Origin: Chelatococcus sp. HY11
Lineage (GTDB): Bacteria; Pseudomonadota; Alphaproteobacteria; Rhizobiales; Beijerinckiaceae
Direction: 5' to 3'
DNA: 64,000 nt
NCBI RefSeq assembly: GCF_018398335.1
Contig: NZ_JAHBRX010000001.1
Location: 1,426,001-1,490,000, forward strand
A program made the translations under genes and the position numbers. Below the pieces are notes generated by a model, which was given only the letters and a program-made list of their open reading frames with translations, was not told the DNA's origin and searched no databases. Within the stretch, counting starts at the first letter, position 1. The number at the start of each line of letters is the position of its first letter. This document shows positions 1 to 9,248 of this stretch, in pieces.

Positions 1-9
1 GAGGGCTGA
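1..9 (+). CDS. 3' end of an upstream gene (partial)
   Basis: The first nine bases read GAG GGC TGA in the frame of a gene that would end two bases before the hutG start codon. Tight spacing suggests another hut gene upstream, such as hutH, hutI or hutF, but two codons cannot identify it. Confidence 0.35.
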   Translation, partial: EG

Positions 10-11
10 GC

Positions 12-836
12 ATGGCGGAGACCTCACCCCCCTGGCTCAGCATAAGGCGGGGCAACGCTCCGCTTATCGTCAGCCTGCCTCATACAGGCACGGAAATACC
101 GGCCGAGATCGAGAGCAAGCTTGTTTCGCCGTGGCTCGCCCGCAAGGATGCCGACTGGTGGATCGACAAGCTCTATGACTTCGCCGTCGATCTCGACGCA
201 ACGATCATCCACACGGCGATCTCGCGCACGGTGATCGACGTCAACCGCGACCCGAGCGGCGCGTCACTCTATCCCGGGCAGGCGACGACCGAGCTCTGCC
301 CGACGACGAGCTTCGACGGCGAGCCGCTGTACAAGGCCGGCGCCGCGCCTTCCGAGGCTGATGTCGCCGCACGCCGCGCGGCTTATTTCGAGCCCTATCA
401 CGCGGCTCTCGCCGCGGAGCTCCAGCGTCTGCGCGCGGCCCACCCCAAGGTCGTGCTCTATGATTGCCACTCGATCCGCTCGACCATTCCCCGGCTGTTC
501 GATGGCGAGCTGCCGCAGTTCAACATCGGTACCAACAGCGGCAAGAGCTGCGCCCCAGCACTCGAGAAGCTCGTTGCCGAGGCCTGCGCAGCATCTGGCC
601 AGACCAGCGTCCTCAACGGACGCTTCAAGGGCGGCTGGATCACGCGTCATCACAGTCGGCCAGAGGCTGGAATTCACGCCGTCCAGATGGAGCTCGGCTG
701 CCGGGGTTACATGCACGAGCCCGCCGCCGTGGACGAGGCCAACTGGCCCTCTCCTTACGACCCCGCCTATGCGGCGCCCATGCGCGCCTTCCTCAACCCA
801 TTGCTGACATCCGTACTCGCCTTCGCGCGTTCGTGA
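12..836 (+). CDS. hutG: N-formylglutamate deformylase HutG
   Basis: This 274-residue protein fits the N-formylglutamate amidohydrolase (FGase) family, which releases formate and glutamate from N-formylglutamate in the last step of the five-step histidine pathway. Family-type motifs visible are SLPHTG near residue 21, VNRDPSG near residue 78, YDCHSIRS near residue 150 and GGWITRHH near residue 205, which supply likely metal and substrate ligands. The length is normal. The start follows the upstream stop by two bases and hutU begins 13 bases after the hutG stop, so they are surely co-transcribed. The presence of hutG implies the route through formiminoglutamate deiminase (HutF), encoded outside the window. 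Cytosolic. Confidence 0.93.
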   Translation: MAETSPPWLSIRRGNAPLIVSLPHTGTEIPAEIESKLVSPWLARKDADWWIDKLYDFAVDLDATIIHTAISRTVIDVNRDPSGASLYPGQATTELCPTTSFDGEPLYKAGAAPSEADVAARRAAYFEPYHAALAAELQRLRAAHPKVVLYDCHSIRSTIPRLFDGELPQFNIGTNSGKSCAPALEKLVAEACAASGQTSVLNGRFKGGWITRHHSRPEAGIHAVQMELGCRGYMHEPAAVDEANWPSPYDPAYAAPMRAFLNPLLTSVLAFARS

Positions 837-849
837 GAGGACCGCTCCC

Positions 850-2520
850 ATGACGACACAGACCCGCATCGACAATGCCCGCGTGATCCGCGCCCCGCGC
901 GGCCCCGAGATCAGCGCCAAGAGCTGGCTGACCGAGGCCCCTTTGCGCATGCTGATGAACAACCTCGATCCCGATGTCGCCGAGAAGCCGCAGGAGCTCG
1001 TCGTCTATGGCGGCATCGGCCGCGCCGCGCGCGACTGGGAGAGCTTCGACCGCATCGTCGCCGCGCTGCGCCGGCTCGAGGACGACCAGACCCTGCTTGT
1101 CCAGTCCGGCAAACCGGTCGGCGTGTTCCGCACTCACAAGGATGCGCCGCGCGTCCTCATCGCCAACTCCAACCTCGTGCCGCACTGGGCGAACTGGGAC
1201 CATTTCAACGAGCTCGACAAGAAGGGCCTGGCCATGTACGGCCAGATGACCGCGGGCTCCTGGATCTATATCGGTGCCCAAGGGATCGTGCAGGGCACCT
1301 ACGAGACCTTCGTCGAGATGGGCCGCCAGCATTTCGGTGGCGACCTCTCCGGCAAGTGGATCCTGACCGCCGGTCTCGGCGGCATGGGTGGCGCGCAGCC
1401 GCTTGCCGCGACCATGGCCGGCGCCTCGTGCCTCGCCATTGAATGCCAGCCGAGCCGCATCGATTTCCGCCTGCGCACGGGCTATGTTGACGTGAAGGCC
1501 GATACGCTGGACGAAGCTCTGGCGATCATCGAGAAGTCCTGCGCGGACAAGAAGCCAATCTCGGTGGCCCTCCTCGGCAATGCGGCCGAAATCCTGCCCG
1601 AGATGGTCAAGCGCGGCATCAAGCCCGACGCGGTCACCGACCAAACGTCCGCCCATGACCCGGTCAACGGCTATCTCCCGGCCGGCTGGACGCTGGCCGA
1701 GTGGGAAGAGCGCCGCCAGTCCGACCCCAAGGGCGTCGCCAAAGCCGCCAAGGCCTCAATGGCCGTGCATGTGAAGGCGATGCTCGACTTTTTCCACGCC
1801 GGCATCCCGACCGTCGACTACGGCAACAACATCCGCCAGATGGCGCTGGAGGAAGGCGTCGCGAACGCGTTCGACTTCCCCGGCTTCGTGCCGGCCTATA
1901 TCCGGCCGCTGTTCTGCCGCGGCATCGGTCCCTTCCGCTGGGCGGCTCTCTCGGGCGATCCCGAGGATATCGCCCGGACGGACGCCAAGGTGAAGGAGCT
2001 CATCCCGGACAACGCCCATCTCCACAACTGGCTCGACATGGCCGGCGAGCGCATCAAGTTCCAGGGCCTGCCGGCACGCATCTGCTGGGTCGGCCTCGGC
2101 GACCGCCACCGGCTCGGCCTTGCCTTCAACGAAATGGTGCGTAACGGCGAGCTGAAGGCGCCCATCGTCATCGGTCGCGATCACCTCGATTCCGGCTCCG
2201 TCGCCTCGCCGAACCGCGAGACCGAAGCCATGCGTGATGGCTCGGACGCCGTGTCCGACTGGCCGCTGCTGAACGCGCTCCTCAACACCGCCTCCGGCGC
2301 GACCTGGGTGTCGCTGCACCATGGCGGCGGCGTCGGCATGGGCTTCTCCCAGCATGCCGGTATGGTCATCGTCTGCGACGGCTCGCCCGAGGCGGATGCG
2401 CGGCTGGCGCGCGTGCTGTGGAACGATCCGGCCACCGGTGTGATGCGCCACGCGGATGCGGGCTACGACATCGCCATCGATTGCGCCCGCGAGAACGGGC
2501 TCGATCTACCATCCCTGTAA
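850..2520 (+). CDS. hutU: urocanate hydratase HutU
   Basis: Full-length urocanase (556 residues; the family is about 550-560). It converts urocanate to 4-imidazolone-5-propionate with a tightly bound NAD+. The N-terminal half carries the glycine-rich [13 protein letters not shown] segment and the [15 protein letters not shown] Rossmann stretch. The urocanase signature [18 protein letters not shown] sits near residue 400 and contains the cysteine expected at the active site. The glycine-rich [15 protein letters not shown] follows near residue 490. It is the second gene of the visible hut operon, 13 bases after hutG and 25 bases before hutD. Confidence 0.97.
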   Translation: MTTQTRIDNARVIRAPRGPEISAKSWLTEAPLRMLMNNLDPDVAEKPQELVVYGGIGRAARDWESFDRIVAALRRLEDDQTLLVQSGKPVGVFRTHKDAPRVLIANSNLVPHWANWDHFNELDKKGLAMYGQMTAGSWIYIGAQGIVQGTYETFVEMGRQHFGGDLSGKWILTAGLGGMGGAQPLAATMAGASCLAIECQPSRIDFRLRTGYVDVKADTLDEALAIIEKSCADKKPISVALLGNAAEILPEMVKRGIKPDAVTDQTSAHDPVNGYLPAGWTLAEWEERRQSDPKGVAKAAKASMAVHVKAMLDFFHAGIPTVDYGNNIRQMALEEGVANAFDFPGFVPAYIRPLFCRGIGPFRWAALSGDPEDIARTDAKVKELIPDNAHLHNWLDMAGERIKFQGLPARICWVGLGDRHRLGLAFNEMVRNGELKAPIVIGRDHLDSGSVASPNRETEAMRDGSDAVSDWPLLNALLNTASGATWVSLHHGGGVGMGFSQHAGMVIVCDGSPEADARLARVLWNDPATGVMRHADAGYDIAIDCARENGLDLPSL

Positions 2521-2545
2521 CGCCCTCACTCCGAGGCCACACGCC

Positions 2546-3127
2546 ATGCGTCTTCTGAAACAGCGCGACCACAGGAAGATGCCGTGGAAGAACGGCGGCG
2601 GCGTCACCTACGAGGTGGCTGCCGCCCCGGAGGGCGCGGCGCTTGATGCCTTCGACTGGCGGGTCAGCATGGCCCGCGTCGAGGCGTCGGGGCCGTTCTC
2701 GGCCTTCCCTGGCTGTGACCGCATCCTGACCGTGCTGTCAGGGGGGCCCATGACACTGCGGACAGGTGATGCTCCCGCCCGCACCCTCGACGACACAAGC
2801 ACGCCGTTCGCCTTCGCCGCTGATGTGCCGACGATCGCCGAGGCTGTGGAAACCGCCCTGCTCGATCTCAATGTCATGGTGCGGCGCGGCCGCGCCACCG
2901 CCACCGTCACCCGCCATCGCGGCGTTAACCTGCGGATCAACCCGCGAGAGTCCTCTGCAACGCTTGTGCTGGCCAAGGGCGGCGACGCCGCGATCAATAG
3001 TCTTCATACGCTGATGACGGACGGAGATGTTCTTGTGATAGCTGCCTCCGACAGGCCTCTCACTATAAGCCCCTCCACGCAGGCCGTGCTCTACGAGATC
3101 CGCATCACAACCGCCGATCAGCATTGA
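2546..3127 (+). CDS. hutD: HutD family protein, histidine-utilisation regulator
   Basis: A 193-residue cupin-like protein of the HutD/Ves family. HutD of Pseudomonas fluorescens limits hut expression when histidine is high, perhaps by sensing an intermediate; no enzymatic role is established. The N-terminal MPWKNGGGVTYEV and the following FDWRVSMARVEASGPFSAFPG are typical of the family. I chose the ATG at 2546 because the protein then begins at the usual HutD start; an earlier in-frame start at 2456 would lie inside hutU. It follows hutU by 25 bases and closes the operon. No clear terminator is visible in the roughly 200 bases before the convergent sdhE. Confidence 0.85.
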   Translation: MRLLKQRDHRKMPWKNGGGVTYEVAAAPEGAALDAFDWRVSMARVEASGPFSAFPGCDRILTVLSGGPMTLRTGDAPARTLDDTSTPFAFAADVPTIAEAVETALLDLNVMVRRGRATATVTRHRGVNLRINPRESSATLVLAKGGDAAINSLHTLMTDGDVLVIAASDRPLTISPSTQAVLYEIRITTADQH

Positions 3128-3332
3128 TCGGTGCGGACATCTCTGGCCTGATCGCTTCGTTTCATTCCCGAGGAAGGCCGCAAGAGCGCGGTGAGTGCAA
3201 GCCGTGCCGATCAAGCAGGGATTTCAGGGTGATGATTTCCCTTCCCGCTGTTACGCGATACCGGAAATCACACGCGATCGTCCCAACGGATCGTTCATCT
3301 CTCCGACGTCGAGAGAATACGCGCAGGCGTCC

Positions 3333-3608
3333 TCACATCCGATGGACAGGAAAGGCGCGCAACTTGGCGAAGAACGGCGTGTCGTAGTGCAGCGGAAGGG
3401 GTACCTCGCCGCAGTACCAGGAGAAGATGTCCTTGTCCTGCTCGTCGAGCAGGCTCTCGAAAGCGGCCAGATCGGCCTCATCGAGTTCTGGAAGCTTAGC
3501 ATCGGCGAAACGGCCAAAGATAAGGTCCATCTCCCGCATGCCGCGATGCCAGGCGCGAAACTTCAGCCGGCGTAGCCGGACCGCATGCACATCGCTTTCG
3601 GTGTCCAT
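3333..3608 (-). CDS. sdhE: succinate dehydrogenase assembly factor SdhE (YgfY family)
   Basis: A 91-residue protein with the SdhE core RGMREMDLIFGRF near residue 23. The RGxxE-type motif of this family promotes covalent flavinylation of succinate dehydrogenase subunit A and related flavoproteins. Size and the downstream acidic helices (ELDEADLAAFESLL) match. In many Hyphomicrobiales sdhE sits between recG and mfd and diverges from recG; here it also diverges from recG, but no mfd follows and the intergenic region is unusually long. SdhE acts in the cytosol. Confidence 0.86.
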   Translation of the reverse strand: MDTESDVHAVRLRRLKFRAWHRGMREMDLIFGRFADAKLPELDEADLAAFESLLDEQDKDIFSWYCGEVPLPLHYDTPFFAKLRAFPVHRM

Positions 3609-4227
3609 AAACCACTCCTCTGATGCGATCTCACGCAGCCTATACGCCCTATCGCGATCAATGTCAGTCCGTGCGAACGGTTACGCGCGCCTGCAGATCT
3701 GCGGATGCCATGCGATAAATGCGCAGCACTAAAATTCAGAATAAATTGAACTATAATCCAATATTGGAATAGATATTTTCAGAAAAAAAATGATATCATA
3801 TATGGATGAAATCCCATAAAGAAATTGGCCTCCAGAATGGCAGAAAGACTATCGATTCAGCAACACGATAACGGAAGAATTAATTCTGTAAGCCGCAAAG
3901 AAGTATCACTTCATTAGAAGAGCTTTACAGACAGAGACATTGATCGTCAATGCTGGCCCTCATGTCAAAGCCGGGCTGGATCGCGGCGGCGACGCGCGGC
4001 CTCACATTTCCGTCCGCATAGACGGGGAGGCCCATCACCTCATCCTGAAAAGAAATTTGTCGAAGAACTGTTGTCAGTTCTTCGAGGTGGCCCGCCTCAG
4101 TCCCGAAACCGAATTTCTCCAACCATGGGCCATACAGCAGCGCAGAGTTCTGGCATGCCCGGCCACAGAACGACGCAGGCAATAAGGAACCGTCGCAGGG
4201 AGGTTTACACCGACGGAACTTTCCGAC
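3609..4227. other. long sdhE/recG intergenic region, AT-rich, with possible gene relic
   Basis: No convincing complete gene is seen in these 619 bases. About 3720-3930 is strikingly AT-rich against the GC-rich flanks and holds the perfect palindromes TCCAATATTGGA (3757-3768) and ATGATATCAT (3790-3799). From about 4180 down to 3925 the minus strand is open and reads like ordinary protein (ALLYGPWLEKFGFGTEAGH, then a stretch ending at a stop at 3925). I do not recognise it. It may be the C-terminal relic of a lost gene. Divergent promoters for sdhE and recG should lie here but could not be pinned down. Confidence 0.4.
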
Positions 4228-6345
4228 ATGGAAACCTCCATGCGTCCCAACGTCCTCGATCCCCTCTTCGCCCCATTGTCGGCCCTGAGCGGCGTCGGCC
4301 CGCGTATGGCGCAGCTGTTCTCGCGGCTGCTCGATACAGCGCCTGGTGACGCACGGGTCATCGACCTGCTCTTCCATCTGCCTCACAACGGCATCGACCG
4401 GCGCGCGCGCCCGACCATCGCGGAAGCGGTGCCAGGCGAAGTCGTGACGCTGGAGGTCACGGTAACCGAGCATCGCCCGCCACCGCCCGGGCGCAGCCGC
4501 GCGCCCTTCCGCGTCGTGGTGGAGGACGACACCGGCGATGTGACGCTTGCCTTCTTCAACATGACGCAGGCGCGGCTCGACAAGATGCTGCCGCTCGGCG
4601 CCAAGCGCCTCGTGTCCGGCAAGATCGAGCTGTGGGACGGGCACCGGCAGATGGTGCATCCGGACCGGGTCCTCGATGCTGACGAGGCTGACAAACTCCC
4701 CCCCGTTGAGCCCGTCTATGGTCTCACCGAGGGCCTGTCGGCCCGCTATGTCGCGCGCATCGCCGGCGGCGCGCTGGAGCGCGTTCCCTCTCTGCCTGAA
4801 TGGCAGGACAGCGCCTGGATCCAGGCGCGGGGGTTTCCGGCCTTCGACACCGCCTTGCGGACCCTGCACCATCCGATCGATATGGCGCCCTTCGCACCCG
4901 AGGCGCCGGCACGCCGGCGTCTGGCCTATGACGAACTGCTTGCCACCCAGCTTGCACTCGCGCTGATGCGCGCGCAGGGACGGCGGCGGACCGGGCGCAG
5001 CCTCGCCATCGACGGGCATATGGCCGACGCGATCCGGTCGCATCTGCCCTTCGCGCTGACGGCGTCGCAGGAGAAGGCTGTCGCCGATATCCGCGCCGAT
5101 CTCACCTCCCCTCACCGCATGGTGCGCCTGCTTCAGGGCGACGTCGGCTCCGGCAAAACCGTGGTGGCGTTGCTTGCCATGGCGAGCGCCGCCGAGGCGG
5201 GCCGCCAGGCGGCGCTGATGGCGCCCACGGAGATCCTCGCCCGGCAGCATCACGCGCGTCTCGCGCCGCTCGCCGCGGCCGCCGGCATCGAAGTCGGGCT
5301 CCTGACGGGGCGGGACAAAGGGGCCGAGCGCGCGAAGACCATCGCCAAGCTCGCCAGCGGCGAGTTGAACCTCGTCGTCGGCACGCATGCCCTGTTTCAG
5401 GAGGGCGTGACTTTCCAGGACCTCGGCTTTGCCGTTATCGACGAGCAGCATCGCTTCGGCGTCCACCAGCGCTTCGCGCTCGGCGCCAAGGGCGAGGCCG
5501 TCGACCTTCTCGTCATGACCGCGACGCCGATCCCGCGTTCTCTCGTGCTGAGCTATTTCGGCGACATGGATATCTCGATCCTCAGCGAAAAGCCGGCCGG
5601 CCGAAAGCCGATCGATACCCGCGCGCTGCCGCTCGACCGTCTCGATGAGGTCGTGGCCGGCATCGGGCGCGCGCTCAAGCAGGGCGCCCGGGTCTACTGG
5701 GTCTGTCCGCTCGTCGCCGAATCCGAGACACTCGACGTGGCCGCGGTCGAGGAGCGGCATGCCATGCTCCGGCAGTTCTTCGGCGATCAGGTCGGGCTTC
5801 TGCACGGCAAGATGGCCGGCCGCGACAAGGACGCCGCCATGGGGGCCTTCCAGCGCGGCGAGACGCGCATCCTCGTCGCGACCACCGTGATCGAGGTCGG
5901 CGTCGACGTGCCGGAAGCAACCATCATGGTGATCGAGCATGCCGAGCGCTTCGGCCTCGCCCAGCTTCACCAGCTCAGGGGGCGCGTCGGGCGCGGCGCC
6001 GAGCGGTCAAGCTGCCTCCTTCTCTACAAGGCGCCGCTCGGTGAGGTCGCCAAGGCGCGCCTCGGCGTCATCCGCGAGACGGAGGATGGCTTCCGCATCG
6101 CGGAGGAAGACCTGAAGCTGCGCGGGGAAGGGGAAATCCTCGGCACGCGCCAGTCAGGGGCGCCTGATTTCAAGCTCGCCCGGGTCGACCAGGACGCCGA
6201 CCTCATTGCGGCCGCGCGCGACGACGCGCGGCTCATCCTGGAGAAGGACCCGAAACTCATCGGGCCGCGCGGCGAGGCCCTGCGCTTCCTGTTGTACCTG
6301 TTCGAGCGCGACGAGGCGATCCGGCTGCTGCGAGGCGCGGGCTGA
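4228..6345 (+). CDS. recG: ATP-dependent DNA helicase RecG
   Basis: Complete RecG (705 residues; family about 690-700). RecG is a monomeric superfamily-2 helicase that remodels stalled forks and branch-migrates Holliday junctions. The N-terminal wedge/OB domain starts with LDPLFAPLSALSGVGPRMA. Helicase motifs follow: Walker A GDVGSGKT near residue 304, motif Ia MAPTEILARQH, the DEQH box in FAVIDEQHRFGV, motif III MTATPIPR, and motif VI QLRGRVGRG near residue 590. The ATG at 4240 is an alternative start that fits the usual N-terminus equally well. It diverges from sdhE and converges with the DUF502 gene. Confidence 0.96.
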   Translation: METSMRPNVLDPLFAPLSALSGVGPRMAQLFSRLLDTAPGDARVIDLLFHLPHNGIDRRARPTIAEAVPGEVVTLEVTVTEHRPPPPGRSRAPFRVVVEDDTGDVTLAFFNMTQARLDKMLPLGAKRLVSGKIELWDGHRQMVHPDRVLDADEADKLPPVEPVYGLTEGLSARYVARIAGGALERVPSLPEWQDSAWIQARGFPAFDTALRTLHHPIDMAPFAPEAPARRRLAYDELLATQLALALMRAQGRRRTGRSLAIDGHMADAIRSHLPFALTASQEKAVADIRADLTSPHRMVRLLQGDVGSGKTVVALLAMASAAEAGRQAALMAPTEILARQHHARLAPLAAAAGIEVGLLTGRDKGAERAKTIAKLASGELNLVVGTHALFQEGVTFQDLGFAVIDEQHRFGVHQRFALGAKGEAVDLLVMTATPIPRSLVLSYFGDMDISILSEKPAGRKPIDTRALPLDRLDEVVAGIGRALKQGARVYWVCPLVAESETLDVAAVEERHAMLRQFFGDQVGLLHGKMAGRDKDAAMGAFQRGETRILVATTVIEVGVDVPEATIMVIEHAERFGLAQLHQLRGRVGRGAERSSCLLLYKAPLGEVAKARLGVIRETEDGFRIAEEDLKLRGEGEILGTRQSGAPDFKLARVDQDADLIAAARDDARLILEKDPKLIGPRGEALRFLLYLFERDEAIRLLRGAG

Positions 6346-6357
6346 ACGCCCCCTCGC

Positions 6358-7173
6358 CTATTCGACCTTCTCGGCGATGCGTGTTGATGGCACCGGATCG
6401 GCGGTGAGGCGCGCGGTTTCCGCGAGTTGCGCGAGCTTGGCCTGGGCATTCGCGACGGGCTGGATCATGCCTGCCGACATGATCAGCTTGGCGGCATCCT
6501 CGACGCTGATCGAAACCTCGATCAGGTCCTTGCGCGGCACGAAGAAGAAGAAGCCGGTGGTGGGATTGGGCGTGCAGGGCATGAAGGCGCTGACATAGTC
6601 GCCCGCTTCCGGCATGTGCGAGGCCATCTCCTCAGAGGGCGGCGCCGAGAGGAAGACGATGGACCACATGCCCGGCGCCGGGAACTGCACCAGCCCGACC
6701 TTCCGAAAGGAACTCCCGGACTGGGAGAAGATGGTCTCGAAGACCTGCTTCACGCCCTTGTAGAGCCCACGCACCACCGGCATGCGCGCCAGAATGCGCT
6801 CGCCGAAATTCAGGAGCGTGCGGCCGACGAGACCCGCTGTGAGGAAGCCGAGCAGCGTCAGCCCCACGAAGGCCACGATCAGGCCGAAGCCCGGAATAGC
6901 GAAGGGCAGATAGGTTTCCGGCAGATAGGACAAGGGGATCAGAGGCTTGACCCAGCCATCCACCAAAGTGACCAGCCACCAGATGATATAGGCGGTGATG
7001 GCGAGCGGCCCCGCCACGATGAGGCCCGTGAAAAAATAGGTCTTCAGCCGTGCGCCCACGGTCGTGGGTCCACTCAGTGTCGTCATGTCACGTACGACAT
7101 CATGGGCACTCGGCAGGAGCGCGCCATCGGTCACCCCACCCGGCTGCCTCTCGTCACGATTGCCGTCGGTCAA
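6358..7173 (-). CDS. DUF502 family membrane protein
   Basis: Two hydrophobic segments near the N-terminus (around YFFTGLIVAGPLAITAYIIW and FAIPGFGLIVAFVGLTLLGF) are followed by the conserved DUF502 body with RTLLNFGERILARMPVVRGLY and a C-terminal soluble part containing PTTGFFFFVPRKD. The molecular function of DUF502 is unknown; some relatives are discussed as membrane-trafficking or envelope proteins. I chose the TTG at 7173 because AGAAGG lies just upstream; the ATG at 7086 lacks a ribosome site, and an ATG at 7245 would give a non-conserved extension. Its stop lies 12 bases from the recG stop (convergent). It is probably downstream of glmS in the same direction, with a gap of about 136 bases. 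Confidence 0.8.
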   Translation of the reverse strand: MTDGNRDERQPGGVTDGALLPSAHDVVRDMTTLSGPTTVGARLKTYFFTGLIVAGPLAITAYIIWWLVTLVDGWVKPLIPLSYLPETYLPFAIPGFGLIVAFVGLTLLGFLTAGLVGRTLLNFGERILARMPVVRGLYKGVKQVFETIFSQSGSSFRKVGLVQFPAPGMWSIVFLSAPPSEEMASHMPEAGDYVSAFMPCTPNPTTGFFFFVPRKDLIEVSISVEDAAKLIMSAGMIQPVANAQAKLAQLAETARLTADPVPSTRIAEKVE

Positions 7174-7309
7174 AGCCGAGCCTTCTCTGCGGTACCAGCC
7201 CCCATTGGGCCGTGCCAATGCACGGCCCTGTCCGCAGGTTAGCACGCTTTTGCGCTTTGTTGCAGCGCGGCAGGATCACGCCGGCGTTATATCGGAAAAC
7301 CTCGAATGC

Positions 7310-9136
7310 CTATTCGACGGTGACCGATTTGGCAAGGTTCCGGGGCTGGTCGACGTCCTTACCCATCACCACGGCGGTGTGATAGGCGAGGAGTTGCACC
7401 GGCACTGCATAGACGATCGGCGCGATGACCGGATCGAGCGGTGGCATGCCTATGGCGGCGAAGGCTGTTACGCCCGTCTCCTCGACTGCCCGTTCCTCGC
7501 CGATCAGAATGATCTTGCCGCCACGCGCGGCCACTTCCTGCACGTTGGAGACGGTCTTGTCGAAAACGCCATCGTGCGGCGCAAGCACGATGACGGGCAT
7601 GCTCTCGTCAATGAGGGCGATCGGGCCGTGCTTCAACTCGCCAGCCGCGTAGCCCTCGGCGTGGATGTAGGAAATCTCCTTGAGCTTGAGCGCGCCCTCG
7701 AGCGCCAGCGGAAATGCCGGTCCCCGGCCGAGATAGAGGACATCACGGGCTTTCGCGAGTTCACGGGCGAGCTGCTCGATCTCTCGTTCATGAACGAGGC
7801 TGTCCGCCATGGCGCCCGGCACGGCAACGAGTGACGCCACCAAGCGCTGCTCCTCGGCCTCCGACAACGTGCCGCGCGCGCGCCCGGCCGCGATGGCGAG
7901 CGCCAGGAGCACCGCGAGCTGGCAGGTGAAGGCCTTGGTCGAGGCAACGCCGATCTCCGGCCCCGCCAGAGTCGGCATCACCACGTCGCTTTCGCGCGCG
8001 ATGGTGGAGGTCGGCACATTGACGATGGACAGGATATGCTGCTTCTCGCCCTTGGCGTAGCGCAGGGAGGCGAGCGTATCGGCCGTCTCGCCGGATTGGG
8101 AGATGAACAGCGCGAGTTCACCTTCGTCGAGGGGCATCTCGCGATAGCGGAACTCGGAGGCGACATCGATATCGACGGGAAGCCGCGCCAGACGCTCGAA
8201 CCAGTATTTGGCGACGAGACCGGCGTAGTAAGCCGTCCCGCAGGATGAAATGACGAGACGCCTCAGCTTTGCGAAATCGAACGGCAAGGCGCCGGGCAGT
8301 TTCACCCGGCCGCTCGCCAGATCGACGTAATGGGCGATGGTGCGGCCCACGACCTCCGGCTGCTCGTGAATCTCCTTGGCCATGAAATGGCGATGGTTGC
8401 CCTTGTCGGCGATGAAAGCGCTCTGCGCGATCTGCTGACGCGGCCGCCTGACAACCTTTCCCGCATGATCGTGGATCGTGGCGCCGGCACGCTTCAGCAC
8501 CGCCCAATCGCCATCGTCGAGATAGGTGATGCTGTCGGTGAAGGGCGCGAGCGCCAGTGCATCCGACCCCAAATACATCTCGCCCTGGCCATAGCCGACG
8601 GCAAGCGGCGCGCCATGCCGGGCTCCGATCATCAGGTCGTCCTCGCCGGTGAAGAGAAAGGCCAGCGCGAAGGCCCCCTTCAGCCGAGGCAGCACCGCGG
8701 CGACCGCATCGACCGGGGAACGGCCGCGTTCGAGCTCGCGTGAGACGAGCTGCGCCACCACCTCCGTATCGGTCTCGCTCTCGAAGACCAGCCCCTCGGC
8801 AGCGAGCTCCGCTTTCAATTCGCGGAAATTCTCGATGATGCCGTTATGGACGACGGCTATACGGGCCGTTGCATGGGGATGGGCATTGCTTTCGTTGGGG
8901 CGGCCATGGGTCGCCCAGCGCGTGTGGCCGATGCCGCTGGCACCCGGCAGCGGCGCGATGGCGAGCTTCTCCTCAAGATTGCGCAGCTTGCCCTCGGCGC
9001 GCCGTCGGTCGAGCCGGCCGCCGTCGAGCGTGGCGACGCCGGCCGAATCATAGCCGCGGTATTCAAGCCGCTTCAGCGCATCGACAACCTGCGCCGCCAC
9101 CGGCCCACGGCCGAGAATTCCAACGATGCCGCACAT
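7310..9136 (-). CDS. glmS: glutamine--fructose-6-phosphate aminotransferase GlmS
   Basis: GlmS makes glucosamine-6-phosphate from fructose-6-phosphate and glutamine, the first step to UDP-GlcNAc for peptidoglycan and lipopolysaccharide. The start at 9136 gives MCGIVGILG, placing the catalytic Cys2 (Cys1 after Met removal) at the N-terminus; upstream in-frame starts would bury it. Domains: an Ntn glutaminase with HTRWATHGRPNESNAHPH near residue 75, then two SIS sugar-isomerase domains (SSCGTAYYAG, SQSGETADT, CQLAVLLAL) and the C-terminal AKSVTVE. It has 608 residues, the expected length. glmU lies about 110 bases upstream on the same strand. I see no glmS ribozyme, as expected outside Firmicutes. 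Confidence 0.97.
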   Translation of the reverse strand: MCGIVGILGRGPVAAQVVDALKRLEYRGYDSAGVATLDGGRLDRRRAEGKLRNLEEKLAIAPLPGASGIGHTRWATHGRPNESNAHPHATARIAVVHNGIIENFRELKAELAAEGLVFESETDTEVVAQLVSRELERGRSPVDAVAAVLPRLKGAFALAFLFTGEDDLMIGARHGAPLAVGYGQGEMYLGSDALALAPFTDSITYLDDGDWAVLKRAGATIHDHAGKVVRRPRQQIAQSAFIADKGNHRHFMAKEIHEQPEVVGRTIAHYVDLASGRVKLPGALPFDFAKLRRLVISSCGTAYYAGLVAKYWFERLARLPVDIDVASEFRYREMPLDEGELALFISQSGETADTLASLRYAKGEKQHILSIVNVPTSTIARESDVVMPTLAGPEIGVASTKAFTCQLAVLLALAIAAGRARGTLSEAEEQRLVASLVAVPGAMADSLVHEREIEQLARELAKARDVLYLGRGPAFPLALEGALKLKEISYIHAEGYAAGELKHGPIALIDESMPVIVLAPHDGVFDKTVSNVQEVAARGGKIILIGEERAVEETGVTAFAAIGMPPLDPVIAPIVYAVPVQLLAYHTAVVMGKDVDQPRNLAKSVTVE

Positions 9137-9248
9137 CAGCCGACCACCTCGCTGCACAACTTGATCCAAGCCCGTGAGGGCTAGCAGAAGCGCGGCAGTC
9201 TGACCAAATCAAGTTGCATAAACGTTTGTGTCCTGCCTCAAAACGCGA

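Noticed and set aside
3925-5970. Very long open frame (681 codons) on the minus strand
   Set aside because: From about 4228 to 5970 it is the antisense of recG and has the Arg/Gly/Asp-rich look of a shadow frame. Only its 3' end (3925-4180), outside recG, might be a relic.
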